DNA of 64,000 nt from Lactifluus volemus. Lineage: Eukaryota > Basidiomycota > Agaricomycetes > Russulales > Russulaceae. The notes below the pieces were generated by a model. The model did not search any database and was not told the origin of the DNA. It was given only the letters and a program-made list of their open reading frames with translations. How positions within the stretch are numbered: the first letter of the stretch is position 1; every line of letters starts with the position of its first letter. Both the position numbers and the translations under genes were made by a program. Location of the stretch: NCBI GenBank assembly GCA_022376515.1, contig WTXI01000006.1, positions 310,001-374,000 of the forward strand, in the 5' to 3' direction. Positions 35,472-46,187 of this stretch are shown here, piece by piece.

Positions 35472-37047
35472 ATGCGTCTAACATTCGTGAATGATCTCGG
35501 ACAAACCTTTGCTGTCGAGATCGATCCAAACATGGAACTCGAAAACGTCATGGCTTTGCTAGAAGCCGAAGTGAGTGACCCACCATGACTGCGGACACAG
35601 TCCAGGCTCATCCCTCTGGCGATAGTCCGGCATTCCTGTCAGGGAACAGAGTATATCATACAATGGGCGAGAACTAAGCAATGCAAAAGCCACCATGGAA
35701 CAGCTTGGAACTATTGACAATGCAGTATTGCTACTCCGAAGAAAGGTCAGCTTTGCTGGGAGGTGTGCCTTAGATATGCTTCAACCGACGCTCCACTCAT
35801 CTGATCTCAGGACCGTAGAACAAGACGCGGAGATGGTGCGATTGCAGATTCTGGGAGATCCTCATATGATGAGGCAGGTACAACAGGTAATGCGATTCTG
35901 TCCCTTTGCATATCAAGAAAAGGCTGCCTTACGCATCATGTGTTATAGACCAACCCAGAGCTTGTGAACGCGGCCCACTCAAATCCTCAGCGGTTTGCCG
36001 AACTCTTACGAGAATTAAGTTCCCGTCGAACCGACTCCGAAAGACAGAGGCTGCTAGAGATAGAACGTCTCAATGCCGATCCGTTTGATGTTGAGGCTCA
36101 ACGGAGGATAGAGGAGGCGATACGTCAGGAGGCCGTCGTCGAGAACCTTGAGCACGCTATCGAATACTCTCCTGAAAGCTTCGGCCGGGTTACCATGTTA
36201 TAGTATGTTACGCCTCAACGGTTTTGACACATATACTCACCGGTGCCAGTATCCCAGTGGAGGTGAATGGATATCATGTCAAGGCATTCGTAGATAGTGG
36301 CGCGCAACAAACAATTAGTGAGCCCGCTTTTTCAAACGTGATACTAATTTCCTGATGACCTCTTAGTGAGCCCCGAGTGCGCTGAAGCTTGCGGGTACGT
36401 TGACGTCACCTCTAGTCGTTGTCATGTTTTTGACAATCCACAGTATCATGCGACTTTTGGACAGCAGATTTTCTGGTATCGCCCATGGTGTTGGAACCGC
36501 CAAAATTCTTGGTCGCGTACACAGTGCGCAATTGAAACTTGCGGATCTCTTCCTCCCTTGCGCTTTCACTATCATGGAGGTATGTGATCCCTCGAAAAAA
36601 AAAAAGACGAATTTCACGAGCATTTGTCTGGATATGATGTAGGGCCGAGACGTCGATCTCTTGTTTGGCTTGGACATGCTGAAAGCACATCAAGCCTGCA
36701 TCGACCTCGAGAAGGAAGTTCTTCGTATTCAAGGTCGTGAGGTCAGGTTCCTCGCCGAGCACGAACTTCCCGAAAAGAGTCGCAGTGGGGATATCCCTCC
36801 CGAGTTGGTATCGGTAGAATCAACCCCGCTTCCGAATCCCCCTGGGGGTTCAGGACAGAACGCGGTGGTTTCCGGTGGGGCCGGTTCATCGCGGTCTTCT
36901 GGTCCTTCAGAGCCGCACTCAGAGAGACGGCATTCGGAAAATACTATTCGGACAATAATGGATCTAGGCGTTTCTCGAGAGGTGGCGATCAGTACTCTGG
37001 ATGCTGCCGGGGGAAACTTAGATGTAGCCGCATCGCTTTTATTCTAG
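35472..37047 (+). CDS. DDI1: Ddi1 ubiquitin-shuttle aspartic protease
   Basis: Proteasome-linked protein that cleaves or delivers heavily ubiquitinated clients. N-terminal ubiquitin-like domain: [18 protein letters not shown] with [20 protein letters not shown]. Central helical region around [19 protein letters not shown]. The retroviral-type protease fold has its catalytic aspartate in [20 protein letters not shown], and later [19 protein letters not shown]-terminal UBA domain: [20 protein letters not shown], ending ASLLF at TAG 37045-37047. All three domains are present, so it is the full fungal form. It lies convergent with SPT3, 80 bp apart. Confidence 0.95.
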
Positions 37048-37127
37048 GAGGGTCTGGTTTCTGAAGTACACGGATTTAAAATACAAAGTGGTTGTATGAG
37101 GATAGAGAAAATAAATAGAGACAATGA

Positions 37128-38478
37128 TCAGATGAGGCTGACGCATGTCCGGACCAAGCCACCACGCCAGTCACGCATGCCAGCAGATCTGCTCTGGGTC
37201 CAATCGCCCTGCATCTGTGCAAAGGCATCCTGGATGTGTTCCGGTCGGAGTGGAGTTCGAGCTTCAGGAGGTTGAACAAAGAGCGAGCTTATGGGAAGCG
37301 GCACCTCAGCGTCGTCCGTGGAATGCTCGCGGCGGCGTTTGTTGCTGCTGGAATCAGGCCCCGGATTGGGTTTCCGCTTACCGAGGAGCGGCGAAGCGGT
37401 GTGGTCCTCCCGAAAATAGGATTCTTCTAAGGACTTTTTGACGTCGAGTGCCGCGACGGTGAGAGAGCGAACCATCTCGAACGCGAGAAAGCCGACGATA
37501 TCAGTGGTATCATCGTTGGATTTGAGGTCGAGATGGGATGGTAAATTCAAGAATTCCCTGAAGCGCTTTGCTGCGAGAACGTCCGTTCGGTGAATAGGTT
37601 CAAGTATTAGAAATAACCACACGGACCTTTACGATAGGAGAACGAGGCTTGTCGACAGTCCGAATAATGCTGGTACTCCTCCCGTGTCATCTGCTTCGTG
37701 ACGTCGTCGGCTTCCTGAAAGATTCGACATTGAAATCATTATGTTGGCCATGCTCGACGTGGGACTCACTTTCAAGCGTTCGAGCGAGGCCTCTTGCGCT
37801 TCCAAGTCGTCTTCGTCCTCCTCGTCATCTGACTGATGTCCACTTTGCTTGAGGGCCTCAGAGTATATCGTGGTGACCTCCCACGGCAGCTTGATGGTGA
37901 TTTTCTGAGCCTTGGCCGTCAGCTTGTCTGCTCGTAGTTTTGCATCCTGAGATCAACAATTCGGGGGAGATGTCAAGTAAAGGTGGATCGCACCGTCGGT
38001 CCCATCTTCGAGGGTCTCCACTTCAACGCCTGCTCCACCATCTGCATTGGAGTCCTTCGCATGTTTCCGTACCTCCTTCCATGAGAGATAAGTTCGTAGT
38101 CGGTTAACCTTGGCTCGGTCGTGTCGGATAAGAAATATCAGGTCCTCCGCAGATAGGTACCGCGCGTTCCTTCTGTTTGCCAGCGCACGCGCTTGGACAA
38201 TCTGAATCCACAACCGTGAGATGTAGATGTATGGGAGATGCAAAAGGGCTTACAAGCTCGACAAGCTGACTTCGGATGATATTCTCCACAAGGTTAACCG
38301 TGTCGTGAGAGGTTCTTGGATCTCACCAAAGACGAACATCTAGCGACTTTGGTAAGAATGCGACTCGCGTTTCTCTCTAGGTGCACACCATCTGGGAGAT
38401 TTCTTGCTGATACTTGTACTCCTTCTTCTTCTCACTCACATCTGCCTGAGATGTCGTCGTCTTCTTAGCTGGTGTCAT
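37128..38478 (-). CDS. SPT3: SAGA subunit Spt3
   Basis: Histone-fold subunit of the SAGA coactivator that helps place TBP. Start MTPAKKTTTSQADVSEKKKE at 38478, then MMFVFGEIQEP across the first intron. The first histone fold follows (DTVNLVENIIRSQLVELI), with QARALANRRNARYLSAEDL, then FLIRHDRAKVNRLRTYLSWK. The second half holds IKLPWEVTTIYSEALKQS, AKRFREFLNLPSHLDL and GFLAFEMVRSLTVAALDVKK. A frame change near 38304-38308, between QEPL and HDTVNL, is repaired by one added base. No splice explains it. The protein ends CVSLI at 37128. Confidence 0.88.
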
Positions 38479-38821
38479 GATGGTCGAGTGTGAGTGACAG
38501 TCGCCACAGACCGAGTATCCTAATTTGGAAGGAAATCACCTCTATGATAGAGGTGTGGCACCACCATCTCTGCGAGCGAGAGACAGTAAGCAAGACTCCA
38601 TCGTCGTTGTACGTGATCTTCGAGAGAGCAGGCACAGCATAAACACATTGATTTTCAAGCAAGCACTCTCAAGTAGCTCCAACGACGTTGCATTCCTGTC
38701 ATAGTGTGCAGATCAGTCCGTACAAAGCTGATCCGTGGCCAAGTTCATCTCCTCCCCTAGCCTGACAACCTTGTTTTGTTCGTACTGTAATTGGCCACCG
38801 ACTTCTTCTCTCACCGCCGCC
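38479..38821. other. Divergent promoter region, SPT3 / kinase-like gene
   Basis: A 343-bp gap between divergent starts. I see no coding exon and no CACGTG. Confidence 0.4.
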
Positions 38822-40757
38822 ATGTCCAAATTGCACGACTTTCTAGTAGAACATGCAAAGTTCCCATTCCTGCTCTTAATGAGCATCTATCTTCAACTAC
38901 TACTGATATATCCACACTCGAGGTCGATTCGCTCGAAAAAAAAAACCCAGAGTGGAAAGCCAAGCTTGCTGTGCGAGACGATACTCTTGTTCAGAAGCTT
39001 TGTGATACTCTGGAGGGTATCCTTGGGGACACCCCTTTAGCAAAGACCGCCGAAGATTATCTCCTGGCGAGTTTTTCGCCTAGAATTGAATTCGATGAGC
39101 GTGGCAGACGAGACTGGGATTGGTCCACGAATTCAAGTGAAGCCCATGTAAGTGTTTTCGAATGTTCATTATTCAAAACCGAGCAATCTCGAGCTGACCC
39201 TGCGGCAGAGTCGGAGGTTGCTAGACAGGGGGTTCTTCCCCGCCGCAAGCAAATATTTTTGGGCATACGATCGATCTGTCTTCAACACGACTGAAGAACA
39301 TTTGGCCGAAGGCGGGGGCTCCAAGGTTGACTACGCTGCACTGGTGAACAATGAGACTATGGGACTCTGTGAAGTTAAATCACCATCAGTTATGAAGAAT
39401 GTCTGCAATTTGCTACCGCCACACGGCATCGAGTTGAAATGGGTTCATGGTCAACCTCTGGTGCCGAAAATTCTCGCAAAGGTGGGTACGCTCTTCCCGC
39501 TAATTACGGCACTCGTTTTAAGGAGAAATGTGTAGGCCGCACTGTATATGGGTCTGAGAAAGACGGAATGGCTTTTTCTTACCTGTTTCAACTACTGGAT
39601 TGTATGCCGTCTTGTGAGGGATGACCGCCACCCCTATCTTGTGTACTCGCCAGGGATCAGCATCCAAGAGTCATCTAAGCCTTTTCGAGCGTTCCTTGGT
39701 GCCATCTTATCTGTCGTCAAAGATGTGCCCGTCGAGTCTAGCGCATACAATACAAATATGGAACTCGATACTATCGAGGAAGAACAAGATGACGGCCCTT
39801 TACCCGAAGATGACATTGATGATGGTTCAGGCGAGTTATTGGTTCATACATTCCTTGGCCGATATCGATCACTTGGCTCATTTACCCACCTTCAGGTTAC
39901 TTCGTCTTCTCCCAAATTATCTGAAGATCAGCAAGTATGGACACGTCTCTATACCACATCAAATAACTCGCTCGCCATTCCGCCGTGCGTCAGGAACGAT
40001 AAACCACACCTATGGTTCACCCGTTTTATAGCATCGGGATCGACTGGCGCCGTCTGGCAATGTCGTTTTGATACCAGCTATGACTCATTTGCTGCCAAGA
40101 TCGTTGAGGTGTTGCGCCCCTCTGACACACAGAAGCGACAACGGCTCCGTAACGAGTTTAAAATCTACCTTATCTTGGACGAGGCATATCAATCTGGGCG
40201 ACTACACGATCGCATCGCTCCACGTTGCTATGGGGCATTTGTGGGTAGATACATGGACGTTCTCGTCCTTGATTTATGCGACAGCATTATGAATTCGTGG
40301 GACGACCTAAGCGCCTCAGAGCGGTACGCAGCGGAAATAATGTCGAATCATTGCTCTTACATTGACGATACATGATTTCCTGCAGATCCAAAGTATACAA
40401 GTTGGTACAAGACCTCCACCGTATTGGAATAGCCCATGGAGACCTCGAACCCCGGAATATAGTACGTACCCATGGGGCGGGTTCCTTCTCATCGATTTTT
40501 CAGAGAGTAGGAAGCATGTCTGTAAGGAAAGCAAGGTAGAATATATGGAACACTTGGCTCTATCAGTAGCTAACACCGAAATAGGTCGGCGTACCCCTCG
40601 CTCCGGGTCAAGATCAGAAGTGTTACGAACTGCAAACATTGCGAAAATTGTTATGGAAACGGCAGCCTCTTCTCGCTACAGGTGTAAATTTTGGGTGAAA
40701 GAGACCGATTCGAGGATGCTTCAAGTCACTATTTCGACATCCGATTTAGGGAAATAG
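38822..40757 (+). CDS. Nuclease-like domain fused to a protein-kinase-like domain (Agaricomycete family)
   Basis: N-terminal half: LDRGFFPAASKYFWAYDRSV and then GGGSKVDYAALVNNETMGLC followed by EVKSPSVM. The D...ExK spacing after beta-strand-like segments suggests a PD-(D/E)XK nuclease-like fold. C-terminal half: glycine loop IASGSTGAVWQCRF, VAIK-type lysine in FAAKIVEVLRP, a catalytic loop IAHGDLEPRNI (HxDLxxxN) and FLLIDFSES in place of DFG. So the key kinase residues are largely present. The layout recalls effector-like proteins that pair nuclease and kinase domains (crinkler relatives), but I know no demonstrated function. The 5' end is unclear: MSKLHDFLVEHAK at 38822 meets VPIPALNEHL only with one added base near 38870. 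Introns near 39150, 39480 and 40330 join well. Confidence 0.7.
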
Positions 40758-41483
40758 TCGCGTCCCCTGTTAAGGACAGGAAATTTGGAGGGGAATTTCA
40801 TTGATCACCACCTGTAGACTACATGGATTTTTACATGCACGAATTGAGCTTTCATACTTCCTGTACACGCAAATTCTCTGTATCATGCATGGAAATGAGT
40901 AACTCTTCGGATTCTCAATCTCAGCTCAATTTGTTATCTTCTCCTGTCGTTATTCCCACTTGATCTTTTATATTTTCTTCCTCCCTCCTTTCTGTTCTGC
41001 CTGATGATTTCTGATTGCGTCGTCATCATTCACTAAAAATTTGGAAAAAAAATCCTTATTATGAAATCTATGTACATAAGTTGTCGTTGTTTGTAATACC
41101 AGATTTGTATAGATTGTATTTGTATCGCAGAATTCTTGGAGGGATAAACAAGGCAGGCAAGCAAGGTTCCCGATGACAATGTCGTCTTTTCTAGTTATGG
41201 TAAGCTCGTCAATTACTGACTCGAGTGACATACCATAGTTGAATCTGTTGCCGCAATAGAACCGTGCTTGTGAACGGGCTGCGTCATTCTACCCTTTGTG
41301 AAACAAAATACTCTGTATAGGGATCGCGTCTTTGTCATAGCTGCATGTTGCGGGATATAAATGCTGATTTTTTCAATAAAGACTCGGTACTACCAGAGAA
41401 TAATAACGATGGGAGTTGCGATGGGAACTCATACATGCGTTACCTGTGCGTGTAGCCTAATGTCACAGCTATCTACAAACCTT
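40758..41483. other. Convergent intergenic region
   Basis: A 726-bp gap between the 3' ends of the kinase-like gene and the AAA ATPase gene. It is AT-rich, with T-rich runs around 40960-41060 that suit 3' UTRs and polyadenylation. An open frame at 40968-41231 (minus) shows no conserved feature and is not called. Confidence 0.45.
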
Positions 41484-43492
41484 TTAAAACCATGAGCTAC
41501 CTCTGTTCCTTTCGATATCATCCATCAAGCCTCGGATATCACGATCTGGATTTGGGAAGATGGGCGCTGCTCGGTTTTGAGCTGCCTGTCTCCTTTGAGA
41601 AAGAGCCTCTAGGACAACTCGGAAATCTTTTTTCTCTACCGAATGTTGAGGGAAAGTTTCAACTGAGGTTTGTATATCGGCAGTGTCAAGTTTAGGGGCG
41701 CCCTCGTCGATCTGTCTGCGAAGAGACTTGATCTGAGTCTTGATGACATCCTCAAACGTAACATGGTGGCCGTCTTCCTTCTCCGTGAGCAGCGTCACTA
41801 AGGCGGAAACACTAGAATGGCTAAGCGTATGTCATGACGCCGGGGGATGGGAAGAAACGCATACAAGGCCTCCTTCAAATACGCGAAGCTGAAGCGTTCG
41901 GTCTCGCTGGCAATTTCAATCACAAGTGAATCTGGGAAAGACACATCTTTGTTATCCTTGAGTTTTCTCTGCCAATACTGCGCATAAAGCACCCGAGCGG
42001 CTTTGTTAGGGTCATCGAATAGACTAAAAAAAATTAGCTGTGGTATTGCAAAGAGATCCTCCCATCAGTCTGCTGTGCTGTGGTCACGTACTATTTGCGA
42101 TCAAAGCGGCTCGGCCGGGTCGACAGTCCTGGATCCAGTCGATCAAGGTGATTTGTCGAACCCACGAGAAGAAGGCCGTCATTGCCTTCTATCCCGTCCA
42201 ATTCATTCAGAAAGAAAGAGCGATTCTGATTGTTAATCTGACTATCAATGTCTTCGAGGATGACGACACAAGGCGATTCTTGTCGGGCCTTTTGAAAGAC
42301 TTCGGCAATGGCATATTCGTCTCCAAAATAATCTTTATAGGGGGGTAGTTCAACGCTCGATCCAATACGAGGGAAGAGTGGGATACATACGCTGAGAGAT
42401 TTGACATACATAGGACTGTATCCCCTCTCGAGACACTCTTTCATGATGATTTTGATACTGATCGTTTTTCCGTTACCTAGCAAGCGTCAGGGAATGGGTC
42501 CGTATCAAGGAACTGATTCTCTACCGGGTGGGCCGTGAAATATGAGTCCACGCTTAGATGAGACTATCAGACTGGATATGACACTAGGAAATACCGGATA
42601 CCTTCCAAGGGAGAGTGAGAGCCTTGTAGGTATCTTTGGACGAGAAGAAGCCAAGTACGTCCTTCTGTATAGCCCGCTTGAAGTCGTCTTCGAGGATTAC
42701 ATCATCCCAACTGGCCTTCTGAACCTCTTGCCAAAGGCCAGTATTCTTCATCCAGCCCTGATTGTAGACCCATATCTCCTCATGGAGTTGGTCAGCCCAA
42801 AGGCCGGCAGCCAAGAGGAGCTCTTTCGAGACCGATTCCGGGCCGTCATGGAGAATAAAATGTTCCGTTGTTACACCGTAGCCGAGTGGCCACTTCCACG
42901 CGTCAGGTTACACTAGTCGCAAAATGCAAAAAGTAACAGCTGATACATACTCGAGCAATGTAGACGATGAACACTTTCCCCTGAAGTACGTGCTTAATGT
43001 AATGGATCGGGACAAAGCTGGTGAGAAGAACCTTACCTGCCAGAGGGCCTTGAAAGCGCCGTATTCCACAGAGTCGAGTAACGTGCCGGGAATCGGGCTT
43101 GAACTTTTGGGGAGTGACGCAAAAATGGTATTCGTTATGAGCTCAGATGGAGAAATAGGCTGAGCATGCAAGCCTGGAAAAGAGAGTATATTCAAGCGGG
43201 GGTCTTGCGTCGTTACGAGAGAGTGATTGGGGTATAGCTTCTGGAGAAGCTGAGACCTATAAATAATAGAGTGAGGTCTATAGAGACGCGTGATATTTGA
43301 TGTCTCACAAAAGGACGAGAGGTGAGGAATGTTTGGCGGATCCTATGAATAATTAGGTAGGCTCATTCGCTATCGCTTTGTGAGGTGCGCACCCTGATCG
43401 AGCCAATGCGCCATCAAGGGGTCACCATCCCCGTCTTCTTGGAAAGACACCTTTACGAAGGGATCAGTCAATTCTTTAGCTGACGCTGCCAT
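41484..43492 (-). CDS. Bcs1-like AAA ATPase
   Basis: AAA protein of the Bcs1 group, whose founder inserts the Rieske protein of complex III. Agaricomycetes have many paralogues, so the substrate is uncertain. The N-terminal Bcs1-type region (MAASAKELTDPFVKVSFQED at 43492 onward) is followed by the AAA module: Walker A within GNGKTISIK, Walker B as CVVILEDIDS, and LLLVGSTNHLDRLDPGLSTR with RPSRFDRK supplying the sensor and arginine-finger region. A C-terminal helical part has FSFAYLKEALYAF and ends RNRGSSWF at 41484. Its start codon lies only 80 bp from the TOM20 start on the other strand. Confidence 0.85.
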
Positions 43493-43524
43493 CGACGTTC
43501 AATTATACGCGCGGTTGTATCTGT

Positions 43525-43530
43525 CACGTG
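43525..43530. promoter_or_regulatory. CACGTG in the AAA ATPase / TOM20 divergent promoter
   Basis: The only 80 bp separating two divergent start codons carries one CACGTG, close to the middle. So small a shared promoter implies common control. Confidence 0.45.
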
Positions 43531-43572
43531 TACGTACACCTCGACTTGTACCACAACACCATTACATTACTT

Positions 43573-44355
43573 ATGGCTCCGGTCAGTAACACGACCCTCG
43601 CTGTACTCGCTGTTTCAGGGCTTGGTGCCCTGGCATATGCTATCTACTTTGATCATAAGCGGAGGACAGACGCCCAATTTCGCAAAAGACTCCGTGTGTT
43701 AACTTTTACGTCTCCCAGCTCATATCTTTGACCACCCAGTCAGGCCGCGAAAAGAAAAAGGTTGACAAGTCTGTTGCACAGACAGCCGAGTCAAATCCTA
43801 CACCCGATAATGCCAGCATTCCCACCGAAGATATCATTGCCGCTATGAAGAGTGTTAAGGACGATCAAGTTCCTACAACACCGGAAGAGCGGGAGAAATA
43901 TTTCATGTCGCATGTTGAAAAAGGAGAACAACTTTGCGCAAAAGGTGTGTCAACGCTTCTAGGTCGTACATGTGGTAGTTTTATTTACCCTGCCCCGAAG
44001 GGCCCGAGTTTGCTATCGAGGCTGCGTTGGCGTTCTTTAGGGCGCTTCGGGTTTATCCCTCGCCAGTCGAGTTGATCATGATCTTTCAGACCACTGTACC
44101 TGAGCCTATTTTCAAGGTAAGCAGCACCGTATCTCGTCCTCTACTCGCAGCTCAAAGTTTTCCTAGATGGTATTGGAGATGATGCGGCTCGACGTAAGTG
44201 ACCCTTCGTCATCCGTTAATACCGACGAGGCGCCGCGGTCTGCCTCGTCCGAGGACGATGGGAGTGCGTCACAGCGTGGCCCACCTTCAGAGACCTCGTC
44301 ACAGGATTGGGATCGGGTTACTGATCCTGGAAGCCTGACCCCAGCCACTCCATGA
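43573..44355 (+). CDS. TOM20: Mitochondrial import receptor Tom20
   Basis: Outer-membrane receptor that recognises presequences. Exons 43573-43693, 43744-43944, 44001-44116 and 44167-44355 give 208 residues in consistent phase. The N-terminal anchor TTLAVLAVSGLGALAYAIYF is followed by basic RRTDAQFRKRL. The conserved receptor domain includes EEREKYFMSHVEKGEQLC, then FAIEAALAFFRALRVYPSPV and LIMIFQTTVPEPIFKMVLEM. The C-terminal tail is acidic and Ser-rich, ending SLTPATP. All parts expected of fungal Tom20 are present. Confidence 0.95.
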
Positions 44356-44573
44356 TACCCTTCATGAGTACGCCGGGGCCCAATGTATTCGTTTCTGCCA
44401 TAATCGCTATTTGAGTTGCACCACTCTAATATATGTTCGTTTTTTTCGCTTCCTGCATTGTTCAATGGGGCAGGTCAAAGATCGTGTTGAAGGTGAGCGG
44501 CAAGCACAATGAGCCTCGCCAGAAGCTGAGATAGGTCTCGGTAGGCTATTACGAAGTCTTCCCACCAAAACAA

Positions 44574-45976
44574 ATGAATGTCAAAACGGCGACTGTCGAA
44601 GTAGCTGACCCGAGTGGTGCTAATGTTCTTAAGAGGATACTCACTGCGGCGAAAGATTTTTCTTCCGGAGACGTTATCTACCAGGTGATGTGTGGGGCCT
44701 TATTGACGGCCAGAATTTTACTCACCGAGTGAACAGGAACGTCCAATAGTCTCGGTTCTGGACCCGGACTTAGAAGGAAAAAGGTCGCACTGTTCACAAT
44801 GTCTCCGCAAGGTCGACGATGCCGCCTTGAAGCCGGACGGGGACCGGCTCGAGTCCGCGTTCTGCTCCGAGGCGTGTGAAACGAAGCTGAAGAGAGAGTC
44901 TCAGACGCTACTTTTCGGTCCCGATACGCCATCCCCGCCGAGCTTAATCCTAACCAGGGAGACTCCGACACCGCCAAGAAGCTCGAGGATGCCCAGGCGG
45001 CTCTTGCACGGTTCGTGCGAGAGTCTGGTGGGACGCAGGTCATACTGGTCGCGCGGTTCATCGCGAGGCAAGTCATCAATGAGACGGTGAAACTACTCCC
45101 TCCGGCCACCCCTCCATCCCACCGCCAACAGAGAGAAACGAATGGACGGAACACGGCTACACCCTCTTCGATCACATGGAACGCGTCCGATTCCTCGAGC
45201 TGAGCGGAAAGGAGTACGAAGCGGATCATCTGAGGGCGATATTGAAAGCCAATTTGCAGGGCTTGGAGGACTTTGTTACCGACGAGCGATACACGGTGCT
45301 CACCGGCAAGATGGCCTACAATGCCTACGGTATTTCGTTTTCCGGTGGCCGAGATGACAAGGTACGAGGACGTCTGTCGTTCCTGTACCCACCATTCATT
45401 CATTACCGATTGGATCCGATCATCTGCAGCCCCCATCACACGCCAAGCCTGAAGACGTCGAGCTGACGCGCACTCCAAACGGTACAGCGCGTCAAGTCGG
45501 TGCAGGTTTCTTTCCCGTCTCATCTTATGTGAGTTTTCGCTGATCCGCGGAAAATTTATGATAATATGACCAAATTCATGTTTTATTTATTCTAGATATC
45601 CCATTCTTGCGATCCATGCGCCCGACCGTCGTTCGAAGGCGGTGATTCGGAGCTACACCTCATCGCCACGCGCGACATCAAAGCCGGGGACGAGATAACC
45701 GTCTCCTACGTTGACGCCACCGTACACGACGACGAAGACGTCGTGCAAGCGAGGTATCGCCGGCGCAAGGAGCTCGCCCGTGGATGGCGGTTTGCGTGCC
45801 AGTGTGACCGTTGCGTGAGGGAGGCTCCTCCTCCATCTTCCTCCGCGGCGGGAGAAAAGGAGCTGCTGCCGCTCAAGGACGAATCTAAAGTGGAGCCAAT
45901 TGTCTCTCAGGTGGATCGGGAGGCGGCCTTGGGCATCAATCAACCCAATGCCACCGATACCACCACAGTGGATTGA
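44574..45976 (+). CDS. SET-domain protein, Smyd/Set5-6-like
   Basis: Probable lysine methyltransferase. Start MNVKTATVEVADPSG at 44574. The split SET domain begins in AKDFSSGDVIYQ. An insert with Cys pairs follows: SHCSQCLRKVDDAA and AFCSEACETKLKRE, resembling part of a MYND finger. The core motif is GAGFFPVSSYISHSCDPCAR (NHSCDP-like, here SHSCDP), then IKAGDEITVSYVDATV, and post-SET cysteines in RFACQCDRCVRE. The conserved Asn of NHSC is Ser here, which may affect cofactor binding. Introns near 44680, 45090, 45360 and 45530 join. It ends TTTVD at 45976. Confidence 0.82.
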
Positions 45977-46187
45977 GAATGGCGAGAGGACGATGAGGCA
46001 GACCCGTTAGATACCCATGTCGACCTGCACCGATGAGCCATGATACTTCGTGCAATATTACAATTACGATTAGATTCGTAGCGCTGACGAAAAGTAGAAT
46101 ACTGCGGGTGTATACACGTGATGGACTGCAACTGAAAGCGGATAGGAAATGCGTAGATGGAATCAAAGATGGGGGTAGCCGCCTTCC

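Noticed and set aside
40968..41231. Open frame of 87 codons on the minus strand in the convergent gap
   Set aside because: No conserved residues, lies in AT-rich likely 3' UTR, no splice or start context.
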